A stretch of 64,000 bases of DNA from Planococcus citreus (GCF_003664125.1 NZ_RCCP01000004.1:310001-374000); one strand, 5' to 3'. Shown: positions 8,532 through 17,818, counted from the stretch's first letter. The notes: generated by a model from the letters alone, not told the origin. Translations and numbers: made by a program.

Positions 8532-10336
8532 CACGTGTTAAAATCTGTGGATTGATGGAAGAGCAACACGTTAAAGCCGCATCACAAGCGGATGCAATCG
8601 GATTTGTCTTTGCCCCAAGCAAGCGGCGCGTATCGATCGAACGGGCGCAAGAGTTATCGCGTCTCGCGAATAATGATATGCAGCGGATTGGCGTATTCGT
8701 CAACGCCTCATACGAAGAAATCGAAAATGCCGTTAAGGCGGTGCCGTTAACGATGGTGCAATTGCATGGCGATGAACCGGATGAATTAATACAGCGCATC
8801 GAAGTGCCGGTCATTCAAGCGTTCTCGATCCGTACACCGGACGATGTAGAAAAGCTGAACAACTCGATTGCGGATTATATATTGGTCGATGCACCAGGCA
8901 CCGACTACCGAGGAGGCAGCGGGCATGTGTTTGATTGGAGCCTGCTGGAAAATGTAGCTTTGGACCATAGCCGTCTTATTTTAGCGGGCGGATTGAATAG
9001 AGACAACGTGCAAGCGGCCATCAGCCAAACTGCTCCGTTCATGGTCGATGTGTCGAGTGGCGTAGAAACGGATGGCCGAAAAGATGAAGTGAAAATCCAG
9101 CAATTCATACTACAGGCAAAGGGTGATTCGATGGAGAGAACACAAGAAAAGACAATAGACCCGGTAGGATTTTTCGGTCGCTACGGCGGCCAGTTTGTTC
9201 CGGAAACTTTGATGAAAGCAGTCAAAGAGCTGGAGGCGGCTTATGAAGACGCCAAGAATGACGCGGAGTTCCAAAAGGAATACCATCATTATTTAAAGGA
9301 ATACGTCGGGCGCGAACAGCCGCTGACTTTTGCGGCACGCATGACCGAAGCGTGGGGCGGGCCGAAAATTTATTTGAAGCGCGAAGATTTGAACCATACG
9401 GGGGCGCATAAGGTGAACAATGCGATTGGCCAAGCGCTGCTCGCACAGCGCATGGGCAAACGCAAAATCGTCGCGGAAACGGGAGCCGGCCAACATGGCG
9501 TGGCGACGGCTACGATCTGTGCGTTGTTCGATTTGGATTGCGTCGTATTCATGGGGGAAGAAGACATCAAACGGCAGCAGCTCAATGTGTTCCGCATGAA
9601 ATTATTGGGTGCGCGCGTCGAAAGTGTCACAAAAGGCAGCGGGACGCTTAAGGATGCGGTGAATGAAGCGCTGCGCTACTGGGTCACCAATGTTGAAGAC
9701 ACTCATTATTTGATCGGATCGGCACTTGGGCCGCATCCATTCCCAACGATGGTGCGCGATTTCCAAAGCGTCATCGGCAAGGAAACGAAGCGCCAGATCC
9801 TTGAGAAAGAAGGGCGTTTGCCGGATGCGATTGTGGCATGTGTCGGGGGCGGATCCAATGCTATCGGCATGTTCCATCCGTTTATCGAAGATGCATCGGT
9901 CCGCTTGATCGGCGCAGAAGCGGCTGGAGACGGCGTGGATACTGAACGCCATGCGGCTACTTTGACAAAAGGATCGGAAGGCGTGCTCCACGGGGCGATG
10001 ATGAAAATTTTGCAAGACGATGCAGGGCAAGTGCAGGAAGCGCATTCGATTTCCGCAGGCCTCGATTACCCAGGCATCGGCCCGGAACATGCGCATCTAG
10101 CGGATAATGGGCGGGTGACGTATGAAGCGATCACAGACGACGAAGCGCTTGCATCGGTCATTGAAATGTCGCGCTTAGAAGGCATCATTCCGGCTTTGGA
10201 ATCTGCCCATGCAATAGCGGAAGCGAAAAAACAAGCGCAGTCGATGACGGCGGATGAGTTGCTCGTCATTTGCGTGTCCGGCAGAGGCGATAAGGATATG
10301 GCGACATACGCCGAAAAATTGGAGGGGCTGTCATGA
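8528..10336 (+). CDS. trpF/trpB: TrpF-TrpB fusion: phosphoribosylanthranilate isomerase + tryptophan synthase beta chain
   Basis: One uninterrupted 602-codon frame. Residues 1-201 are a full TrpF ([42 protein letters not shown]), which isomerises PRA. Residues 202-602 are a full TrpB ([22 protein letters not shown] with the PLP lysine at Lys295, [20 protein letters not shown]), which makes Trp from indole and serine. There is no linker and no stop between them. Met202 (9131) has a good ribosome site in front, so free TrpB could also be made. It overlaps trpC and trpA by 4 bases each. Both domains look intact. Confidence 0.93.
   Translation: MTRVKICGLMEEQHVKAASQADAIGFVFAPSKRRVSIERAQELSRLANNDMQRIGVFVNASYEEIENAVKAVPLTMVQLHGDEPDELIQRIEVPVIQAFSIRTPDDVEKLNNSIADYILVDAPGTDYRGGSGHVFDWSLLENVALDHSRLILAGGLNRDNVQAAISQTAPFMVDVSSGVETDGRKDEVKIQQFILQAKGDSMERTQEKTIDPVGFFGRYGGQFVPETLMKAVKELEAAYEDAKNDAEFQKEYHHYLKEYVGREQPLTFAARMTEAWGGPKIYLKREDLNHTGAHKVNNAIGQALLAQRMGKRKIVAETGAGQHGVATATICALFDLDCVVFMGEEDIKRQQLNVFRMKLLGARVESVTKGSGTLKDAVNEALRYWVTNVEDTHYLIGSALGPHPFPTMVRDFQSVIGKETKRQILEKEGRLPDAIVACVGGGSNAIGMFHPFIEDASVRLIGAEAAGDGVDTERHAATLTKGSEGVLHGAMMKILQDDAGQVQEAHSISAGLDYPGIGPEHAHLADNGRVTYEAITDDEALASVIEMSRLEGIIPALESAHAIAEAKKQAQSMTADELLVICVSGRGDKDMATYAEKLEGLS
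9118..9125 (+). promoter_or_regulatory. internal ribosome binding site at the trpF/trpB junction
   Basis: AAAGGGTG, 5 bases before ATG 9131, which is codon 202 of the fused frame and the expected native start of TrpB. It is the kind of site expected before the genes lost the stop codon between them, and could still allow separate TrpB synthesis. Confidence 0.55.
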
Positions 10337-11103
10337 AACGATTAGCAGAACTGAAACAAGCAGGACATAAAGCCTTTGTCGCTTACATCATGGCAGGTGA
10401 TGGCGGAATTGAAAAACTCGGTGAGCAGATCCAGTATCTGCAAGAGCGCGGGGTGACGGCGATTGAAGTCGGCATTCCGTTCTCGGATCCGGTTGCTGAC
10501 GGCCCGACGATTGAAGCGGCGGGGAACCGTGCGCTTGCTGAAGGCATCACACTGGAAAAAGTGCTCGATGAGATGCAGCGCTTTGACTTCGAAGTGAAAG
10601 TGCCACTTGTCATCATGACGTATTTGAATCCGGTCATTCGCTTCGGAGCGGAACGTTTTACCCAAGAAGCGAAAAAGGCGGGGGCATCGGGCATCATCAT
10701 TCCGGACTTGCCGTTTGAGCATCGCCAATTGATCGAACCGTTCGCGAAACAGCAGGAACTTGTGCTCATCCAGCTCGTCACCTTGACGACCATCGACAGC
10801 CGCCTGGAAGAAATCCTCAAGCAGGCGGAAGGATTTGTCTACGCAGTGACGGTGACCGGCATTACGGGAAGCCGTGATGAGTTGGCTGAAGAAGTCGGCG
10901 CCTTTACGCGCAAAGTGCGGGAATTGAGTCCTGTGCCGGTTTATGCAGGATTCGGCATCTCGAAAGAAAGCCACGTCGATATGCTGCGTGACGATGTCGA
11001 TGGCTTTATTGTCGGCAGCGCAATTGTTCAAGCATTCCACGAAGACCGTATTGAAGATCTCGAACCCTTGATTGATGCAGTGACGGCCCCTCATTCGGTA
11101 TAA
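10333..11103 (+). CDS. trpA: tryptophan synthase alpha chain
   Basis: Releases indole from indole-3-glycerol phosphate and passes it to TrpB, 256 residues. Conserved segments are [28 protein letters not shown] (catalytic Glu in the first part, Asp in FSDP), [28 protein letters not shown] and AGFGISKE. It starts inside the end of the fused trpFB gene (ATGA overlap). It is the last biosynthetic gene of the operon; no terminator is visible before the next gene, 20 bases away. Confidence 0.96.
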   Translation: MKRLAELKQAGHKAFVAYIMAGDGGIEKLGEQIQYLQERGVTAIEVGIPFSDPVADGPTIEAAGNRALAEGITLEKVLDEMQRFDFEVKVPLVIMTYLNPVIRFGAERFTQEAKKAGASGIIIPDLPFEHRQLIEPFAKQQELVLIQLVTLTTIDSRLEEILKQAEGFVYAVTVTGITGSRDELAEEVGAFTRKVRELSPVPVYAGFGISKESHVDMLRDDVDGFIVGSAIVQAFHEDRIEDLEPLIDAVTAPHSV

Positions 11104-11123
11104 TACCGTCAGGAGGGATCGTT

Positions 11124-11717
11124 ATGTTCGAACCGCTGGATACGAATTTTTTTGAAGCGCCGACACTCGATTTGTCGCGCGATTTATTAGGGAAGATACT
11201 GGTCCATGAACTGCCGGATGGAATTGTCGCCGGCAGGATCGTCGAGACCGAAGCATATATGGGGGCGGAAGACCGGGCTGCGCATAGCTTCGGCAACCGC
11301 CGCACCAAACGTACAGAAGTGATGTTCGGTAGGCCTGGTCTTGTGTATACATACCAGATGCATACGCACACGCTGGTGAATGTTGTCAGCGGGCCGGAAG
11401 AAACGCCGCGCGCCATCCTCATCCGTGCCATCGAGCCGGTCGAAGGCGTCGAGTTCATGGCGGAACGCAGAGGGCAGCATATGCCGATGAAGCAGTGGAC
11501 AAGCGGCCCAGGCAAACTGACGAAGGCGATGGGCATCACGATGGATTATAATGGCCACCATTTTACGGACCGCCCGCTTTATATTGCAGGGGGCGATGCA
11601 GTGCATGCGGTATCTACGGGACCGCGTGTCGGCATTGGGAATTCGCAGGAAGCGGTCCATTATCCGTACCGTTTCTGGGAATCGGAAAATCCATTTGTCT
11701 CGAAGTTCCGCCCGTAA
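11124..11717 (+). CDS. aag: DNA-3-methyladenine glycosylase (AAG/MPG family)
   Basis: Base-excision repair enzyme that removes alkylated purines from DNA. It has 197 residues, normal for the family. Motifs include DLLGKILVHE, IVETEAYMG with the catalytic Glu, DRAAHSFGNRRTKRTEVMFG, YTYQMH (the intercalating Tyr region), RAILIRAIEP and SGPGKLTKAMGI. The start follows AGGAGGGATC. It lies 20 bases after trpA with no terminator between, so it is probably co-transcribed with the trp genes; no functional link is apparent. Confidence 0.93.
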   Translation: MFEPLDTNFFEAPTLDLSRDLLGKILVHELPDGIVAGRIVETEAYMGAEDRAAHSFGNRRTKRTEVMFGRPGLVYTYQMHTHTLVNVVSGPEETPRAILIRAIEPVEGVEFMAERRGQHMPMKQWTSGPGKLTKAMGITMDYNGHHFTDRPLYIAGGDAVHAVSTGPRVGIGNSQEAVHYPYRFWESENPFVSKFRP

Positions 11718-11724
11718 TCCGGAT

Positions 11725-11750
11725 GTTTAAGCTTTCCAATTCGTGGAATA
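11725..11750 (+). promoter_or_regulatory. SigB-like promoter of the DJ-1/PfpI gene
   Basis: GTTTAA (11725-11730), 14-base spacer, GGAATA (11745-11750), against the SigB consensus GTTTAA-N12-15-GGGTAT. The -35 is perfect and the -10 imperfect. The B. subtilis homologue class (general stress protein 18) is SigB-dependent. Confidence 0.5.
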
Positions 11751-11787
11751 CTGAGAGGGAGCACATAAACAGAAGGAGTGAAGGAAA

Positions 11788-12306
11788 GTGGCAAAAATTG
11801 CGACGTTAATTACAGATATGTTCGAAGATGTGGAGTATACAGAACCGGCAAAAGCGTTTAACGAAGCTGGCCATGAACTGATCAATATCGAAAAGGAAGC
11901 TGGCAAGAAAGTAACCGGCAAACAAGGCGAAGCCGTTGTCACGATCGATAAAGGCATTGACGACGTGAACCCGGACGAATTCGATGCATTGCTATTGCCT
12001 GGCGGATTTTCGCCGGACCAATTGCGCGGGGATGATCGTTTCGTGACCTTTACGAAAGCATTCATGGATGCCAAAAAACCGGTCTTTGCGATCTGTCACG
12101 GGCCACAGCTATTGATTACGGCGAAAGCATTGGAAGGCCGCAAAGCGACAGGATTCAAATCGATCCAAGTCGATATGGAATATGCTGGCGCAACTGTAGT
12201 GGACGAAGAAGTGGCTGTCTGCCAAGATCAATTGGTCACAAGCCGCCAGCCGGACGATATCCCGGCGTTCAACCGCGAGTCACTGAAATTGCTTGAAAAC
12301 AAATAA
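11788..12306 (+). CDS. DJ-1/PfpI family stress protein (general stress protein 18-like)
   Basis: Cytoplasmic class I glutamine amidotransferase-like protein, 172 residues, related to PfpI proteases, YfkM/GSP18 and protein deglycases. The nucleophile elbow FAICHGPQLL holds Cys103, with the partner His directly after it; the conserved Glu near residue 14 (FEDVEY) and LLLPGGFSPDQLR are present. The GTG start at 11788 follows AAGGAGTGAAGGAAA. A strong terminator comes just after the stop, so it is a single-gene unit. The exact substrate (protease or glyoxal-adduct repair) is not known. Confidence 0.9.
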   Translation: MAKIATLITDMFEDVEYTEPAKAFNEAGHELINIEKEAGKKVTGKQGEAVVTIDKGIDDVNPDEFDALLLPGGFSPDQLRGDDRFVTFTKAFMDAKKPVFAICHGPQLLITAKALEGRKATGFKSIQVDMEYAGATVVDEEVAVCQDQLVTSRQPDDIPAFNRESLKLLENK

Positions 12307-12317
12307 GGAACTATCCA

Positions 12318-12348
12318 AACCGCTCCCTTTACCGGGGAGCGGTTTTTT
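12318..12348 (+). terminator. terminator of the DJ-1/PfpI gene
   Basis: AACCGCTCCC pairs with GGGGAGCGGTT, followed by six T. Confidence 0.9.
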
Positions 12349-12383
12349 CGTGTCAGAAGTTGTTCGGAAATCGAAATGCCCTC

Positions 12384-12412
12384 TTGCATACATAAGTGAT
12401 TGCTTATATAAT
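12384..12412 (+). promoter_or_regulatory. ars promoter with embedded ArsR-type operator
   Basis: TTGCAT (12384-12389), 17-base spacer, TATAAT (12407-12412). The inverted repeat ATAAG-N6-CTTAT (12392-12407) fills the spacer and would place a repressor directly on the promoter. Confidence 0.7.
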
Positions 12413-12441
12413 AAACCCATTGCCAAAAAGAGGTGACTGAA

Positions 12442-12771
12442 ATGGACTATAAACAAATGGAACAGAGCTTGAAAGCGGCAAGCGACGAAACCCGCATGCT
12501 GATTTTGAAATACTTATCGAAAGAGGCATTGTGCATCTGTGAATTCACGGAGCTGCTCGATATGTCGCAACCGGCCATCAGCCAGCATATGCGTAAACTC
12601 AAGCAGGCGGGATGGATCTGTGAAGAAAAGCGCGGGCGCTGGACGATCTGGTCGCTCAATGAAAAACATGAGCTTTTCGAGGTGCTGTCATCGCTTCTGG
12701 CGATGCTGCCGGAACCCGAACGCACAGTGGAATCGCTCATTGCGGAAGGCAAGAAAGTGAATTGCAATTAA
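12442..12771 (+). CDS. arsR: ArsR-family arsenite-responsive repressor
   Basis: Winged-helix metalloid sensor of 109 residues. The recognition region SQPAISQHMRKLKQAGWI and the metal-site motif ALCICEF (the ELCVCDL motif of classical ArsR, with two Cys two residues apart) are present. It should leave its operator when As(III) or Sb(III) binds. ATG 12442 follows AGAGGTGACTGA; the longer GTG at 12433 would sit inside this ribosome site. It is followed 15 bases later by arsB; no arsC reductase gene is present. Confidence 0.88.
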   Translation: MDYKQMEQSLKAASDETRMLILKYLSKEALCICEFTELLDMSQPAISQHMRKLKQAGWICEEKRGRWTIWSLNEKHELFEVLSSLLAMLPEPERTVESLIAEGKKVNCN

Positions 12772-12786
12772 GGAGTTGGAATTGAA

Positions 12787-14082
12787 ATGGATGTTTGGTT
12801 AGCGATTATTATTTTTCTGGTGACATTGCTGTTTGTCATCTGGCAGCCGCGCGGCCTGTCGATCGGCTGGTCGGCGATTGCCGGGGCAGTTGTCGCCTTG
12901 ATATTCGGCGTCGTTGATTTCGGCGACGTGTGGGACGTTACAGGGATTGTATGGAATGCGACATTGACTTTCGTCGCCTTGATCATCATTTCCTTGATTT
13001 TGGATGAGATCGGATTTTTCGAATGGGCTGCATTACATATGGCGCGCTTTGCCAAAGGCAGCGGCTTGCGCATGTTTTTCCTCGTCACGCTTCTTGGTGC
13101 GGTCGTAGCGGCGCTTTTCGCCAATGACGGCGCGGCGCTAATTCTGACACCGATCGTTTTGGCGATGGTAAGGGCCTTGAAATTCCGCGATACGATGATT
13201 TTGCCATTTATCATGGCATCCGGCTTTATCGCCGATACGGCGTCATTGCCGTTTGTCATCAGTAACTTGGTCAATATCGTCTCGGCTGATTTCTTCGGCA
13301 TCGGCTTTACGGAATACGCACTGCATATGGTGGTTCCGAACTTATTCAGCATACTGGCGAGCATGCTTGTGCTGTACTTATTCTTTAAAAAAGACATTCC
13401 GGGCCGTTTTGACCCTGGCGTGTTGAAAAAACCGGATACTGCAATCAAAGATATCCGCATTTTCCGCCTGTCTTGGGTCGTTCTCGCGATCTTGCTAATC
13501 GGCTACTTCATGAGCGAATCGCTTGAGATCCCGGTTTCATTGATCGCCGGATCCATCGCGATCATCTTCTTGGCGATTGCGCGCAACAGCAAGCACGTCG
13601 AAACGATGACGGTGCTAAAAGGCGCACCATGGGCGATTGTTTTCTTCTCAATCGGCATGTACGTCGTTGTCTACGGGTTACGCAATGTCGGCTTGACTTC
13701 GGTTCTCGCCCAGGCGATTGAATGGACAGCGGGGCACGGCCTGTATGCGGCGACGATCGGCATGGGCTTTATCGCAGCGATCCTATCGTCCGGCATGAAC
13801 AATATGCCGACTGTCATGATTAATGCGCTTGCCATTGCCGAAACGAACACGAACGGCGTCATGCGCGACGCTTTGATTTATGCCAATGTCATCGGGTCCG
13901 ACCTCGGTCCGAAAATCACGCCGATCGGTTCGCTTGCGACACTTTTATGGCTTCATGTATTGAAGACGAAAGGCGTCGAAATCAGCTGGGGCTATTATTT
14001 CAAAGTCGGAATCATTCTCACCGTCCCGACTTTGTTCATTACCTTGACCGGGCTGTATCTATGGTTAACGGTATTGAATTGA
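12787..14082 (+). CDS. arsB: arsenite efflux permease ArsB
   Basis: Membrane exporter of As(III)/Sb(III), 431 residues with about 12 hydrophobic segments, the normal ArsB size. The sequence follows the staphylococcal pI258 ArsB closely in pattern: [58 protein letters not shown], and [19 protein letters not shown] near the end. It is in an operon with arsR. Without an ArsA ATPase it should work as a proton-coupled carrier. Confidence 0.95.
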   Translation: MDVWLAIIIFLVTLLFVIWQPRGLSIGWSAIAGAVVALIFGVVDFGDVWDVTGIVWNATLTFVALIIISLILDEIGFFEWAALHMARFAKGSGLRMFFLVTLLGAVVAALFANDGAALILTPIVLAMVRALKFRDTMILPFIMASGFIADTASLPFVISNLVNIVSADFFGIGFTEYALHMVVPNLFSILASMLVLYLFFKKDIPGRFDPGVLKKPDTAIKDIRIFRLSWVVLAILLIGYFMSESLEIPVSLIAGSIAIIFLAIARNSKHVETMTVLKGAPWAIVFFSIGMYVVVYGLRNVGLTSVLAQAIEWTAGHGLYAATIGMGFIAAILSSGMNNMPTVMINALAIAETNTNGVMRDALIYANVIGSDLGPKITPIGSLATLLWLHVLKTKGVEISWGYYFKVGIILTVPTLFITLTGLYLWLTVLN

Positions 14083-14093
14083 TCAACACAACG

Positions 14094-14133
14094 AAAAATG
14101 CCCGCCATTCACTTTTGAATGGCGGGCATTTTT
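14094..14133. terminator. bidirectional terminator between arsB and the acetyltransferase gene
   Basis: 17-bp perfect stem (AAAAATGCCCGCCATTC and its complement) with a 6-base loop; A-run and T-run flank it so it serves both converging genes. Confidence 0.92.
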
Positions 14134-14143
14134 AAATTTTGGC

Positions 14144-14938
14144 TTAGTCCAAAAACTTGGCCAAGTAGATTTCGTCTTGTTCCTTGCCGTCGATGATGAG
14201 CGAACGGCGGCGTGTGCCTTCCGCTTCGAACCCAGTTTTTTCATATAGTTTACGGGCGCGTTCGTTGGCTCCAAGAACCGTCAATTCCAAGCGGCTGATG
14301 CCTTTTTGTTTGGCCCACTCTTCAGCTTTTTCGAGGAGTGATTTGGCAATGCCCTTGCCTTGGGCTTCTTTTAGGAGGCCGAGGACCAGTGAGGCGCGGT
14401 GTGATGCCCGCTTCGCTTCATTGCCAATGACCATTAAATAGCCGACGTGTTGGCCGTTCAAGATGGCGATGATGATGGTGGAATGGCCGCTTTGCTTCCA
14501 TTCGATGATTTGCTTGCGGACGCGCTGCGTGGAGAGGGAACGCTCATCCTTGCCGTAAAGCATGAAGTCGGATTCGGCCTCCACGGCTTTTTGGAGCAAT
14601 GCCAACGACCGGGCATCCCCGTGTTCAGCGGTGCGGATCAACAAAATATCTTTGTCTTCGGCATCCGTGTCAGCTACTGTGTTCTTGGCATCCGCCTTTT
14701 CGAAGACGACATAGCGGTCGGGCTCAACTTCCGTCACGCGGTAGCCAGCGTCCATCCAAGCGTGAAAATGTTTTGCAGGGGGCTTCGACTTTTTCCACCA
14801 ACTTTTGTTTAAGTAAGCGGCATTCGGCAAATTCTGGCCCATGATCTGCTCGATTTCCGAAAAGGTCAAACGGATGCTGGAATTTGTTGCAGCCTGAAAA
14901 TAATGAGACAGGGGAATGTATTTCTTTTCCAATAACAT
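14144..14938 (-). CDS. two-domain protein: DUF7662-like N terminus + GNAT acetyltransferase
   Basis: 264 residues. The first 80 or so (YIPLSHYFQAATNSS, LTFSEIEQIMGQNLP, NAAYLNKSWWKK, then FHAWMDAGYRV) look like the small DUF7662-type domain found alone or next to nucleases and other enzymes. From about residue 100 a GNAT domain follows, with the acetyl-CoA loop in GLLKEAQGKGIAKSLLEKA and ending ARKLYEKTGFEAEGTRR, which suits protein or small-molecule N-acetylation. ATG 14938 is spaced 9 bases from AGAGGTG; a GTG at 14950 lies too close to that site. Substrate unknown. Confidence 0.8.
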   Translation of the reverse strand: MLLEKKYIPLSHYFQAATNSSIRLTFSEIEQIMGQNLPNAAYLNKSWWKKSKPPAKHFHAWMDAGYRVTEVEPDRYVVFEKADAKNTVADTDAEDKDILLIRTAEHGDARSLALLQKAVEAESDFMLYGKDERSLSTQRVRKQIIEWKQSGHSTIIIAILNGQHVGYLMVIGNEAKRASHRASLVLGLLKEAQGKGIAKSLLEKAEEWAKQKGISRLELTVLGANERARKLYEKTGFEAEGTRRRSLIIDGKEQDEIYLAKFLD

Positions 14939-15171
14939 AGTCACTGGCACCTCTTCCTTCCAAAAACATAGGATTAGTTAGTCATATAATACCATTCAGG
15001 TATGCTAAAGTACACACTAAACTTTAAAAATACTGATAATTCTAAAATCATTTCCGTATTTAGTTGGTGTAATACTGGATAACACTAGGTTTTCGGTAGC
15101 AGATTTTTTCTGGAGAGGAGATTTGTGATAGAATAATCTCAGAAACTACACAAGCCAGGAGGCCATTATTC

Positions 15172-16098
15172 ATGTCAAAAGTTTTTGTATTAGGTCACAA
15201 AAATCCGGACACTGACTCAATCTGTTCGGCAATTGCATATACCCATCTGAAGAAAGAGCTTGGGATGGATGCTGAAGCCATTCGTCTCGGTGAAGCAAAC
15301 AACGAGACGCTCTTTGCACTCGAACATTTCAAAGCACAAAATCCCCGTCTGGTGAAGCGTGCTTCAGATGAAGTGAAGCAAGTCATCCTGGTCGACCATA
15401 ACGAGCGTCAGCAAAGCATCGACGATATCGATGAAGTGCGAGTGATTGAAGTGATCGACCACCACCGAATCGCTAATTTCGAAACAACCGATCCGCTTTA
15501 TTTCCGTGCTGAGCCTGTGGGATGCACAGCGACGATTCTTTTGAAGCTCTATAAAGAGCATGCTGTCGAAGTCCCGGCTGACATCGCCGGGTTGATGCTA
15601 TCGGCCATCATTTCGGATTCCTTGCTGTTCAAATCCCCGACCTGCACCGACCAGGACATTCAAGCGGCGAAGGAATTGGCGGAGATCGCCGGTGTCGATT
15701 CGCAAGAGTACGGCCTTGCCTTGTTGAAAGCTGGCGCGGATCTAAGCAATAAAACGCTGGAAGATTTAATTTCACTCGACTCCAAGGAATTCGAAGCAGG
15801 CGACCACCGCTTTGAAGTGGCGCAAGTCAACGCCATCGATGTAGCGGAAGTGCTGGAGCGCCAGGCGGAATTGGAAGTGCTGATCAGCAATACAGTCGCG
15901 GCCAAAGGCTTGGATCTTTTTGTCTTCGCCGTCACGGATATCCTGAACAATAACTCGGAAGCAATCGTCCTTGGACGCCGCTCAGACATCATCGAATCTG
16001 CCTTCGAGTCAAGTGTCGTCAACAACCGTGTGATATTGCCGGGCGTCGTCTCAAGAAAGAAACAAATCGTTCCGGTCATTACCGAAGCTTTAAGCTGA
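15172..16098 (+). CDS. ppaC: manganese-dependent inorganic pyrophosphatase (DHH family)
   Basis: Hydrolyses pyrophosphate to drive biosynthetic reactions; cytosolic, 308 residues, standard for family II PPases. Metal-binding motifs are GHKNPDTDS near the N terminus, VDHNE and the signature DHH ([10 protein letters not shown]). The C-terminal DHHA2 domain ends with [11 protein letters not shown] and SRKKQIVP. It needs Mn, and mntR is elsewhere in the window. The start follows CAGGAGGCC. Confidence 0.96.
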   Translation: MSKVFVLGHKNPDTDSICSAIAYTHLKKELGMDAEAIRLGEANNETLFALEHFKAQNPRLVKRASDEVKQVILVDHNERQQSIDDIDEVRVIEVIDHHRIANFETTDPLYFRAEPVGCTATILLKLYKEHAVEVPADIAGLMLSAIISDSLLFKSPTCTDQDIQAAKELAEIAGVDSQEYGLALLKAGADLSNKTLEDLISLDSKEFEAGDHRFEVAQVNAIDVAEVLERQAELEVLISNTVAAKGLDLFVFAVTDILNNNSEAIVLGRRSDIIESAFESSVVNNRVILPGVVSRKKQIVPVITEALS

Positions 16099-16123
16099 TT
16101 CCTTATGGGGAGTCAGTTTTTTT
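16095..16123 (+). terminator. weak terminator of ppaC
   Basis: Imperfect stem CTGATTCC/GGGGAGTCAG followed by seven T. Confidence 0.55.
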
Positions 16124-16152
16124 GTGCTGGGAATTATTTTCAAGCAAAAAAA

Positions 16153-16181
16153 TTGTGGCGTATCTATGTCATTGCTATAGT
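16153..16181 (+). promoter_or_regulatory. promoter of the DsbA-family gene
   Basis: TTGTGG, 17-base spacer, TATAGT; 20 bases before the start codon. Confidence 0.6.
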
Positions 16182-16201
16182 AAGGGGCGAGGTGAGTAGT
16201 T

Positions 16202-16912
16202 ATGAAAATTGAAGTTTGGTCAGATTACGTTTGCCCATTCTGTTATATAGGAAAGCGCACATTGGAACAAGCACTCGTACGCTCAGGCTACGATAGCCAA
16301 GCGGAGATTACCTTTAAAGCATACGAATTGGACCCGCAAGCTCCAGTGGATTCCAATAGATTTGCTTATGAACACTTGGCTGAAAAGATGGGGCAAAGCC
16401 TCGAACGGGCAAAGGAAATGACAGCGGGCGTGGCACAACAAGCAAAAGCGTTCGATCTGCATTACGACGTGGAGAACATGCCCCACGCCAATACATTTTC
16501 TGCACACCGACTCGTCAAATGGGCCGCCACACAAGGCGAAGAACATCAATTGACCGAACTGTTGATGCACCATTACTTCGAAAAAGCGCATAATATCAGT
16601 AATTCCGAGACCTTACTGTCGATTGCTGAAAAAGCAGGCCTTAACCGCGAACAGGCAGCGGAAGTTCTCGATTCGGATCAATTTCAGGGCGAAGTCGAAC
16701 AAGACATCCAAGAAGCCGGACAGATCGGTGTACAAGGTGTTCCGTTTTTCGTCGTTAACCGAAAGTATGCGATTTCCGGCGCACAGCCGCTGGAAGCGTT
16801 CATTGAGGCATTGGAACAAATCGGTGAAGAGGAAGGCCTGCGCCCGGCATTAAAGCCTATCGGAAAAGCGAAAACAAGCTTTTGCACAGGAGATTCCTGC
16901 GACGGCGAATGA
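16202..16912 (+). CDS. DsbA-family oxidoreductase (FrnE-like, cytoplasmic)
   Basis: Thioredoxin-fold protein of 236 residues without a signal peptide. The redox motif CPFC is in SDYVCPFCYIGKR near the N terminus, the helical insert spans about residues 60-175 and the cis-proline loop is GVQGVPFFVVN. This arrangement is that of FrnE/YwbO-like disulfide isomerases linked with oxidative stress rather than the secreted DsbA. The C-terminal CTGDSC adds another Cys pair. It is a single-gene unit next to azoR, a context of redox stress. Confidence 0.88.
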   Translation: MKIEVWSDYVCPFCYIGKRTLEQALVRSGYDSQAEITFKAYELDPQAPVDSNRFAYEHLAEKMGQSLERAKEMTAGVAQQAKAFDLHYDVENMPHANTFSAHRLVKWAATQGEEHQLTELLMHHYFEKAHNISNSETLLSIAEKAGLNREQAAEVLDSDQFQGEVEQDIQEAGQIGVQGVPFFVVNRKYAISGAQPLEAFIEALEQIGEEEGLRPALKPIGKAKTSFCTGDSCDGE

Positions 16913-16926
16913 GCTGAGCAAGCGAA

Positions 16927-16955
16927 TTGACTTTGTATCTCAAATTACTTATAAT
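16927..16955 (+). promoter_or_regulatory. promoter of azoR
   Basis: TTGACT, 17-base spacer, TATAAT. The spacer holds a half-site ATCTCAAATT resembling the MhqR box. Confidence 0.75.
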
Positions 16956-16961
16956 TAAAAA

Positions 16962-16977
16962 GTCTCGAATTAAAGAA
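16962..16977 (+). promoter_or_regulatory. degenerate MhqR-type box downstream of the azoR promoter
   Basis: GTCTCGAATTAAAGAA agrees at 12 of 16 positions with the perfect palindrome ATCTCGAATTCGAGAT found at 34350-34365. It covers the expected transcription start. Confidence 0.45.
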
Positions 16978-17007
16978 TAATATTAATAGTACAAAGGAGT
17001 TTTACAA

Positions 17008-17640
17008 GTGGAAAATATTTTAGTCGTAAAAGCCAATAACCGTCCGGCTTCTGAGGGCGTTTCAAGTAAAATGCACGAAGTATTCATGGAGAACTTGAAG
17101 ACTGATGCAGAGGTCAACACGTTTGACGTATTCGCAGAAGACATGCCGTATTTCGGCCAGGATTTCTTCGACGCTATGCAAAAATCAGCTCAAGCGGAAG
17201 AATTGACTGACTTGGAGCAGCGCATCTTGACAGCAGCCAACAAGGCGATGGACGCATTCATGGATGCTGATGTAGTCGTGTTCGCATTCCCGTTGTGGAA
17301 TAAAACAATTCCTGCGGCTTTGCAAACATTCATCGACTATGTCTACCGTGCAGGCATGACCTTCAAGTACACAGAAGAAGGCCCAGTCGGCCTAGTTCCA
17401 GAGAAAAAAGTCATCATCTTGAACGCACGCGGCGGCGTCTACTCGACACCAGAAATGGCGCCTAGCGAAATGAGCGTCAACTACATCCGTGCCATCATGA
17501 ACTTCTTCGGCATCACGGATATCGAAGAAGTCATTATCGAAGGCCACAATATGTACCCTGACCGCGCTGAGCAAATCATCGCAGACGGCATGGAACGCGT
17601 GAAAGAAACAGCAGGATCACTTTCTAAAGTAAATGCATAA
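17008..17640 (+). CDS. azoR: FMN-dependent NADH-azoreductase
   Basis: Flavodoxin-fold enzyme of 210 residues that reduces azo bonds and quinones with NADH. Typical elements: the phosphate loop ANNRPASEGVSSKMHEVF, FAFPLWNKTIPAALQTFIDY, GMTFKYTEEGPVGLV and ILNARGGVYS. The GTG start follows AAAGGAGTTTTACAA. In Bacillus the homologous azoR1/azoR2 genes are induced by catechol and quinones through YodB and MhqR; the MhqR-like sites here fit that. Confidence 0.93.
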   Translation: MENILVVKANNRPASEGVSSKMHEVFMENLKTDAEVNTFDVFAEDMPYFGQDFFDAMQKSAQAEELTDLEQRILTAANKAMDAFMDADVVVFAFPLWNKTIPAALQTFIDYVYRAGMTFKYTEEGPVGLVPEKKVIILNARGGVYSTPEMAPSEMSVNYIRAIMNFFGITDIEEVIIEGHNMYPDRAEQIIADGMERVKETAGSLSKVNA

Positions 17641-17646
17641 TGTATG

Positions 17647-17684
17647 AAAAAGACGGGAACGCTTCGGCGTTTCCGTCTTTTTTT
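17647..17684 (+). terminator. terminator of azoR
   Basis: AAAAGACGGGAACGC pairs with GCGTTTCCGTCTTTT around a TTCG tetraloop, then T-run. Confidence 0.92.
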
Positions 17685-17751
17685 GTTTAAATTTGTTCAC
17701 GCGAAGCTTTTCAATCAAATGGATCAATTCAGCTTTTCTTTTATCAATTTA

Positions 17752-17818
17752 TTTGCTCGACTTTCGCTGTGCTCAAGCCTCGCAAACGAATGTCCGAGGC
17801 GTGCCTCGCGCATTCGTT
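17752..17818 (-). repeat. copy 1 of a dispersed structured repeat (element E)
   Basis: Read on the minus strand it has an outer stem AACGAAT/ATTCGTT, an inner hairpin CGAGGC-AC-GCCTCG, then TTGCGAGGCTTGAGC...GTCGAGCAAA, which forms a second hairpin (GCTTGA/TCGAGC). Related copies at 19626-19692 and 45441-45547 keep the pairing but not the bases. The rest of the gap from 17685 to 17883 shows nothing else. Confidence 0.6.

Noticed and set aside
10342-11094. 250-codon open frame on the minus strand
   Set aside because: It is antisense to trpA, has no ribosome site and a composition typical of a shadow frame; trpA is certain.
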